From contig DPZM01000296.1 of assembly GCA_003535955.1 (NCBI GenBank), positions 1 through 10,538 of the forward strand: DNA of 10,538 nucleotides. The letters run 5' to 3'. Positions 8,172 to 10,538 of this stretch are shown piece after piece. Within the stretch, counting starts at the first letter, position 1. Each line of letters opens with the position of its first letter. The position numbers and the translations under genes are program-made. The notes beneath the pieces were generated by a model. The model saw only the letters and a program-made list of their open reading frames with translations, did no database searches and was not told the origin of the DNA. This DNA is from Lachnospiraceae bacterium (lineage in GTDB: Bacteria > Bacillota > Clostridia > Lachnospirales > Lachnospiraceae).

Positions 8172-8236
8172 GTTATGTATCAACGATATGCATCAACGTT
8201 GTGTATCATTGTTATGTATCGCTGTTATTTATTTAA
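8172..8236. repeat. 13-bp tandem repeat block 3, running into a stop codon
   Basis: Units begin at 8172, 8185, 8198, 8211 and 8224. They include GTTATGTATCAAC, GATATGCATCAAC, GTTGTGTATCATT and GTTATGTATCGCT. The last, degenerate unit (8224-8236) overlaps the stop codon and last two codons of the His-rich GTPase gene. No terminator hairpin was seen between that gene and the array, so the repeats may be transcribed. Confidence 0.88.
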
Positions 8237-9371
8237 ACAGGGCCCTTATCGCATCTTCTTTAAGCTCGGAACCGATCACACATATCTTACCGGTAACCTC
8301 TGCTGCTCCGTCCCTGACCTCACACTCACCGGGTACATAATCGAAGTGAATGAACCTGTCGGTCTCGGTAGGAAGCATACCCTTGCAGCGGAGAACCGTT
8401 CCGTACTTGTTAACATCATCAAGTTCTTCGAGGCACTCTTCAACCTTCTCCTTGGTGTACTTGGTTGATGTCTCGATCCCGATCGAGGTAAATACCTCAT
8501 CCGCATCATGATGGTGATGGTGATCGTGGTCATGGTCATGGCAGCCGCATGTGCACCCGGGACCATGGTCGTGACTGTGATCATGATGGTCGTGATCTTC
8601 ATGATCGTGGTCATGGTCATGGTGATGATCGTGGCCTTCATGGTCGTGGTCATGATGATGCTCTTCATGATCATGGTCGTGATGATGCTCTTCATGGTCG
8701 TGATCATGATGGTGGTGATGCTCATGCTCATCATGCATCTCCATGACTTCCTTCATAAGCTCGGCCTCAAGGTCCTTGGCATCCTCTATTGTTTCAAGTA
8801 TCTTCTTGCCATCGAGTGAATCCCAAGGGGTCGTAACTATTACAGCCTTGGCATTGTGCTCCCTTATAAGGGCAACACATGCATTGATCTTCTCATCACT
8901 CATATCGCCCGTGCGACTTAAAATGATGGTTCCGGCATGCTCTATCTGGTTCTCGAAGAACTCTCCGAAGTTACGAAGATAGGGCTTACACTTCTTGGCA
9001 TCAACCACTGCCACTGCCGAATTAAGATGTACTCCCTCACTACCGGTAGCCCCTTCAACTGCACGCATTACATCCGACAGCTTACCGACACCCGAAGGCT
9101 CGATAAGGATGCGGTCGGGATGATACTTATCAAGTACCTCCTTAAGAGCTGTACCGAAATCACCTACGAGTGAGCAGCAGATACACCCCGAATTCATCTC
9201 GGTTATCTCAATACCGGCTTCCTTAAGAAAGCCTCCGTCAATTCCTATCTCACCAAATTCATTCTCAATAAGGACAACCTGCTCACCTGCAAGTGCTTCC
9301 TTGAGAAGCTTCTTAATAAGTGTAGTCTTACCTGCACCCAGAAATCCCGAAACTATGTCAATCTTCGTCAT
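8229..9371 (-). CDS. COG0523 GTPase with His-rich insert, probable zinc metallochaperone (ZNG/ZagA/YeiR-like)
   Basis: This 380-aa protein has the canonical CobW-family order: Walker A GFLGAGKTT (9-17), the switch segment ENEFGEIGIDGG, the CxCC motif Cys63-Ile-Cys65-Cys66, IEPSGVG (90-96), SRTGD (152-156) near the NKxD position, and a CobW_C domain from about 293. Between the domains, residues 212-288 are almost entirely His, Asp and Glu with a C-T-C-G-C knot at 273-277, well suited to binding zinc or another transition metal. COG0523 proteins use GTP hydrolysis to deliver metal to client enzymes, as with ZagA/YciC and ZNG1. Zinc is inferred, with nickel or cobalt possible. AGAAGG (about 9379-9385) precedes the ATG. 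No clear minus-strand promoter or Zur-type operator was recognised upstream. Its partner GTPase lies 605 bp downstream on the same strand. Confidence 0.92.
   Translation of the reverse strand: MTKIDIVSGFLGAGKTTLIKKLLKEALAGEQVVLIENEFGEIGIDGGFLKEAGIEITEMNSGCICCSLVGDFGTALKEVLDKYHPDRILIEPSGVGKLSDVMRAVEGATGSEGVHLNSAVAVVDAKKCKPYLRNFGEFFENQIEHAGTIILSRTGDMSDEKINACVALIREHNAKAVIVTTPWDSLDGKKILETIEDAKDLEAELMKEVMEMHDEHEHHHHHDHDHEEHHHDHDHEEHHHDHDHEGHDHHHDHDHDHEDHDHHDHSHDHGPGCTCGCHDHDHDHHHHHDADEVFTSIGIETSTKYTKEKVEECLEELDDVNKYGTVLRCKGMLPTETDRFIHFDYVPGECEVRDGAAEVTGKICVIGSELKEDAIRALFK
8508..8738 (-). repeat. Coding minisatellite of the His-rich metal-binding insert
   Basis: Codons for His and Asp alternate (CAC/CAT and GAC/GAT) in short repeats; HHHDHDHEE recurs with a nine-codon step. 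The step keeps frame, so copy number can vary without disrupting the GTPase. The same repetition produces long spurious open frames on both strands here. Confidence 0.8.
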
Positions 9372-9421
9372 TGCATTTACCTTCTTTCTTAATCTTATTA
9401 AACTCTTTTTGTTAACGTATG

Positions 9422-9449
9422 TTGTAAAACCATAAAAAAATGTTATAAT
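9422..9449 (+). promoter_or_regulatory. Predicted promoter of the antisense (antitoxin) RNA
   Basis: TTGTAA (9422-9427) and a perfect TATAAT (9444-9449) are spaced by 16 bp, with a second overlapping TATAAT at 9449-9454. A start near 9456 points toward the toxin gene on the opposite strand. Confidence 0.6.
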
Positions 9450-9455
9450 ATAATA

Positions 9456-9540
9456 CAGATAAAGAGGAGCGGTTAACCCCGTCCTTTGGCATAAGAAAAA
9501 CCGCTTAGCTTGCAGGCAGGGCGGTTATTTCTTTATCTTT
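9456..9540 (+). ncRNA. Candidate antitoxin RNA, convergent with and antisense to the toxin mRNA 3' end
   Basis: Transcription from the promoter at 9422-9449 would give an RNA of about 80-85 nt ending after the hairpin AACCGC (9499-9504)/GCGGTT (9521-9526) and the T-rich ATTTCTTTATCTTT. Its 3' part is fully complementary to the last toxin codons and 3' end of the toxin mRNA. Its 5' part, GGAGCGGTTAACCCCGT (9466-9482), nearly copies the predicted first 16 nt of the toxin mRNA. It could therefore pair with the same targets as that leader, including CGGGG beside the toxin Shine-Dalgarno. This layout matches convergent type I antitoxins such as RNA II of par or RatA. Both ends are predictions. Confidence 0.5.
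9496..9526. terminator. Shared terminator of toxin mRNA and antisense RNA
   Basis: AACCGC (9499-9504) and GCGGTT (9521-9526) form a 6-bp stem. On the minus strand it is followed by TTTTTCTTAT, ending the toxin mRNA near 9492. On the plus strand ATTTCTTTATCTTT follows. The stem is short with a 16-nt loop, so efficiency is uncertain. One arm directly abuts the toxin stop codon. Confidence 0.5.
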
Positions 9541-9605
9541 ATAACAATTGTTGCTATTGCCACAAGTACAAGAGTATATGTAAACAGTTCCATATATCCG
9601 ACCAT
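9525..9605 (-). CDS. Putative type I toxin, small hydrophobic holin-like peptide (Hol_Tox-like)
   Basis: A 26-codon frame from ATG 9605 to TAA 9525 encodes MVGYMELF, then an uninterrupted hydrophobic segment (TYTLVLVAIATIVI) and a basic end KIKK. This resembles the small single-span peptides annotated as putative holin-like toxins in Clostridia, many of which begin M-V-x-Y-x-x-L-F and end in Lys. Such peptides insert in the membrane and are held silent by an antisense RNA. A perfect anti-16S match, GGAGGTGA (9611-9618), has GGAGG 8 nt before the chosen ATG; an in-frame ATG at 9611 is too close. It has its own promoter and a leader of about 40 nt with a strong hairpin at the ribosome site. Toxicity and the family assignment are inferred. 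Confidence 0.68.
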   Translation of the reverse strand: MVGYMELFTYTLVLVAIATIVIKIKK

Positions 9606-9616
9606 AGGCATCACCT

Positions 9617-9645
9617 CCCCGCTATAGTAACGGGGTAACCGCTCC
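9617..9645 (-). promoter_or_regulatory. Structured toxin leader, hairpin touching the Shine-Dalgarno
   Basis: On the minus strand CCCCGTTA (9635-9628) pairs with TAGCGGGG (9624-9617) around a CTA loop, an 8-bp stem with one G-U pair. The final two G of the stem are the first two of GGAGG, so ribosome entry may be partly blocked. The stretch before it, GGAGCGGTTACCCCGT (9645-9630), starts at the predicted transcription start and contains the 5' arm of the hairpin. Confidence 0.6.
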
Positions 9646-9652
9646 AAGCCTT

Positions 9653-9680
9653 ATTCTAACATGTTCCAACTTATAGTCAA
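9653..9680 (-). promoter_or_regulatory. Predicted promoter of the toxin mRNA
   Basis: On the minus strand TTGACT (9675-9680) and TAGAAT (9653-9658) are spaced by 16 bp. The expected start falls at about 9645-9646, exactly where the inverted-repeat arm GGAGCGG begins. Confidence 0.65.
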
Positions 9681-9698
9681 GAACATATTTTCGATTTT

Positions 9699-9728
9699 AA
9701 AACACAGCCGCAGTCAACGGCTGTGTTT
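9699..9728. terminator. Hairpin terminator after the aminotransferase gene
   Basis: AAACACAGCCG (9700-9710) and CGGCTGTGTTT (9718-9728) form a perfect 11-bp stem with a 7-nt loop, 29 nt past the aminotransferase stop. On the minus strand TTTT flanks the stem. The A/T symmetry allows function in both directions. It separates the aminotransferase transcript from the toxin promoter at 9653-9680. Confidence 0.85.
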
Positions 9729-9756
9729 ATATATTATAGTATAAATCAGTTAATAA

Positions 9757-10538
9757 TCAACCTTCAAGTAATTTCTCGACGCTGGCCAACTTCACGCACA
9801 GGACGAATACCCTTGCCGCATCCTTCATCTCCTCGGTACTCGGGAAGGTGGGCGCTATACGGATATTTGAATCCAGCGGATCCTTGCCGTAAGGATAGGT
9901 CGCACCGGCACCTGTAAGGGTAACTCCGAGAGCCTTGCACTTGGCTACGATTGATTTTGCGCAGCCGGGAAGGGCATCGAAGGAAATGAAGTAACCGCCC
10001 TTGGGCTTAACCCAGCTTCCTATCTCAAGACCCGTAAGCTCCTTCTCAAGAGTATCGGTAACTGCCGCGAACTTGGGGCGCAGCAGCTCACCATGCTTCT
10101 TCATGTGCTCCATAAGTCCGTTTATATCCTTAAAGAACCTGACATGGCGCAGCTGGTTTATCTTATCATGTCCAATGGTCTGAACTCCCATGAGCTTAAG
10201 GATCCATGAAACATTGTTGAGCGAAGATGCCACAACCGAAACGCCCGAACCCGGGAAGCTTATCTTCGATGTGGAGGCGAAGATAAATACCATATCCGGA
10301 TTGCCGGCCTTCTTGCACTCATCGAGGATGTTAAGTATCTCATCCCTGTCATCTTCATAGAGGTGATGAACGCAGTAGGCATTGTCCCAGTAGATCATGA
10401 AATCCTCTGCGGCGGGCTTAAGGGCCGCGAACCTCTTGACCGTCTCATCCGAATAGGATATTCCGGTAGGATTCGAATACTTGGGAACGCACCATATACC
10501 CTTTACCGCAGGGTCGTTGTTGACGTACTGCTCGACCA
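9757..10538 (-). CDS. PLP-dependent aminotransferase, aspartate-aminotransferase type (PF12897-like), 5' end outside window
   Basis: The frame stays open to the window edge, so the ATG at 10398 is internal. The 259 visible codons begin VEQYV and contain the fold-type I aminotransferase landmarks. These are WCVPKYSNPTG (about 15-25), WDNAYCVHHL (about 50-59) with the Asp that holds the PLP ring nitrogen, FASTSKISFPGSG (about 86-98) with the Schiff-base Lys near 91, and NIRIAPTFP near the C-terminus with the Arg that binds the substrate carboxylate. The phrasing fits the PF12897 group of about 430 residues, for which aspartate aminotransferase activity has been described; the amino donor is not proven here. 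About 170 N-terminal residues are expected beyond 10538. A strong hairpin terminator follows the stop. Confidence 0.88.
   Translation of the reverse strand, partial: VEQYVNNDPAVKGIWCVPKYSNPTGISYSDETVKRFAALKPAAEDFMIYWDNAYCVHHLYEDDRDEILNILDECKKAGNPDMVFIFASTSKISFPGSGVSVVASSLNNVSWILKLMGVQTIGHDKINQLRHVRFFKDINGLMEHMKKHGELLRPKFAAVTDTLEKELTGLEIGSWVKPKGGYFISFDALPGCAKSIVAKCKALGVTLTGAGATYPYGKDPLDSNIRIAPTFPSTEEMKDAARVFVLCVKLASVEKLLEG

Larger units (their letters stand above)
9466..9645. repeat. 16/17-nt inverted repeat bracketing the toxin gene
   Basis: GGAGCGGTTAACCCCGT (9466-9482) and ACGGGGTAACCGCTCC (9630-9645) are inverted copies differing by one extra A. Each arm lies about 0-10 nt downstream of one of two inward-facing predicted promoters, so each predicted RNA begins with almost the same sequence. 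The core GCGGTTA/TAACCGC also recurs at 9499-9505 and 9521-9527, in the terminator stem. Confidence 0.8.

Noticed and set aside
6036..8236. CRISPR array
   Set aside because: Units are 12, 13, 19 or about 63 bp, without constant repeats separated by unique spacers, and no cas gene is present.
8276..8819. Open frames of 65-152 codons in alternative frames and on the opposite strand of the His-rich insert
   Set aside because: They are low-complexity shadows of the CAT/GAT codon repeats (Met/Thr/Ile or Val/Met-rich) with no start signals.
9372..9421. Zur-type operator upstream of the His-rich GTPase
   Set aside because: No TCGTAAT-like dyad was found; only ordinary AT-rich sequence with a GTTAAC palindrome. 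Zinc control remains unproven.
9466..9645. Miniature transposable element (180 bp with terminal inverted repeats)
   Set aside because: No target-site duplication is visible (AAAGA on the left, AAGCC on the right). The promoters that drive the inner unit lie outside the repeats, and the repeats coincide with predicted transcription starts.

Overview
The window looks like a chromosomal piece of an anaerobic Firmicute, most likely a Lachnospiraceae relative (Butyrivibrio/Roseburia type). This rests on inference: strong GGAGG ribosome binding sites, moderate GC in genes with very AT-rich intergenic DNA, a lone ECF-transporter S component, a GLUG-repeat surface protein, a CobW-like GTPase fused to a DUF1980-like domain, and a Hol_Tox-like small toxin. 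No database search was possible.

Layout. 46-3900 (+) encodes a large secreted, membrane-anchored GLUG-repeat protein with a helical insertion and a Ser/Gly/Lys-rich cytoplasmic tail. It converges on enolase (eno, 3968-5269, -) across a shared hairpin terminator. A divergent promoter region (5270-5527) serves eno on one side and an ECF S component (5528-6031, +) on the other. From 6032 to 6690 there is no convincing gene. This stretch holds a 14-unit 12/13-bp tandem array, a pair of 18-bp repeats, and a degraded array with a ~63-bp period whose last unit is a strong terminator-like hairpin.

Two COG0523 (CobW-family) GTPases follow on the minus strand. 8229-9371 is a canonical CxCC protein with a long His/Asp metal-binding insert, probably a zinc metallochaperone. 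6691-7623 is a divergent GTPase that lacks CxCC and carries a C-terminal domain like the TCCAxD domain of YcgQ/DUF1980. The 605 bp between them is filled by 13-bp tandem repeats in three blocks plus one 19-bp block. The pair suggests metal (probably zinc) homeostasis, but no Zur-like operator was recognised.

The region 9372-9756 holds the most striking element: a compact candidate type I toxin-antitoxin module. A 26-residue hydrophobic peptide (9525-9605, -) has a perfect Shine-Dalgarno, its own promoter, a bidirectional terminator, and a convergent promoter for an antisense RNA. A 16/17-nt inverted repeat marks the 5' ends of both predicted RNAs, and an 8-bp hairpin abuts the toxin ribosome binding site. 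The window ends inside a PLP-dependent aminotransferase (9757 to beyond 10538, -), whose N-terminus lies outside.
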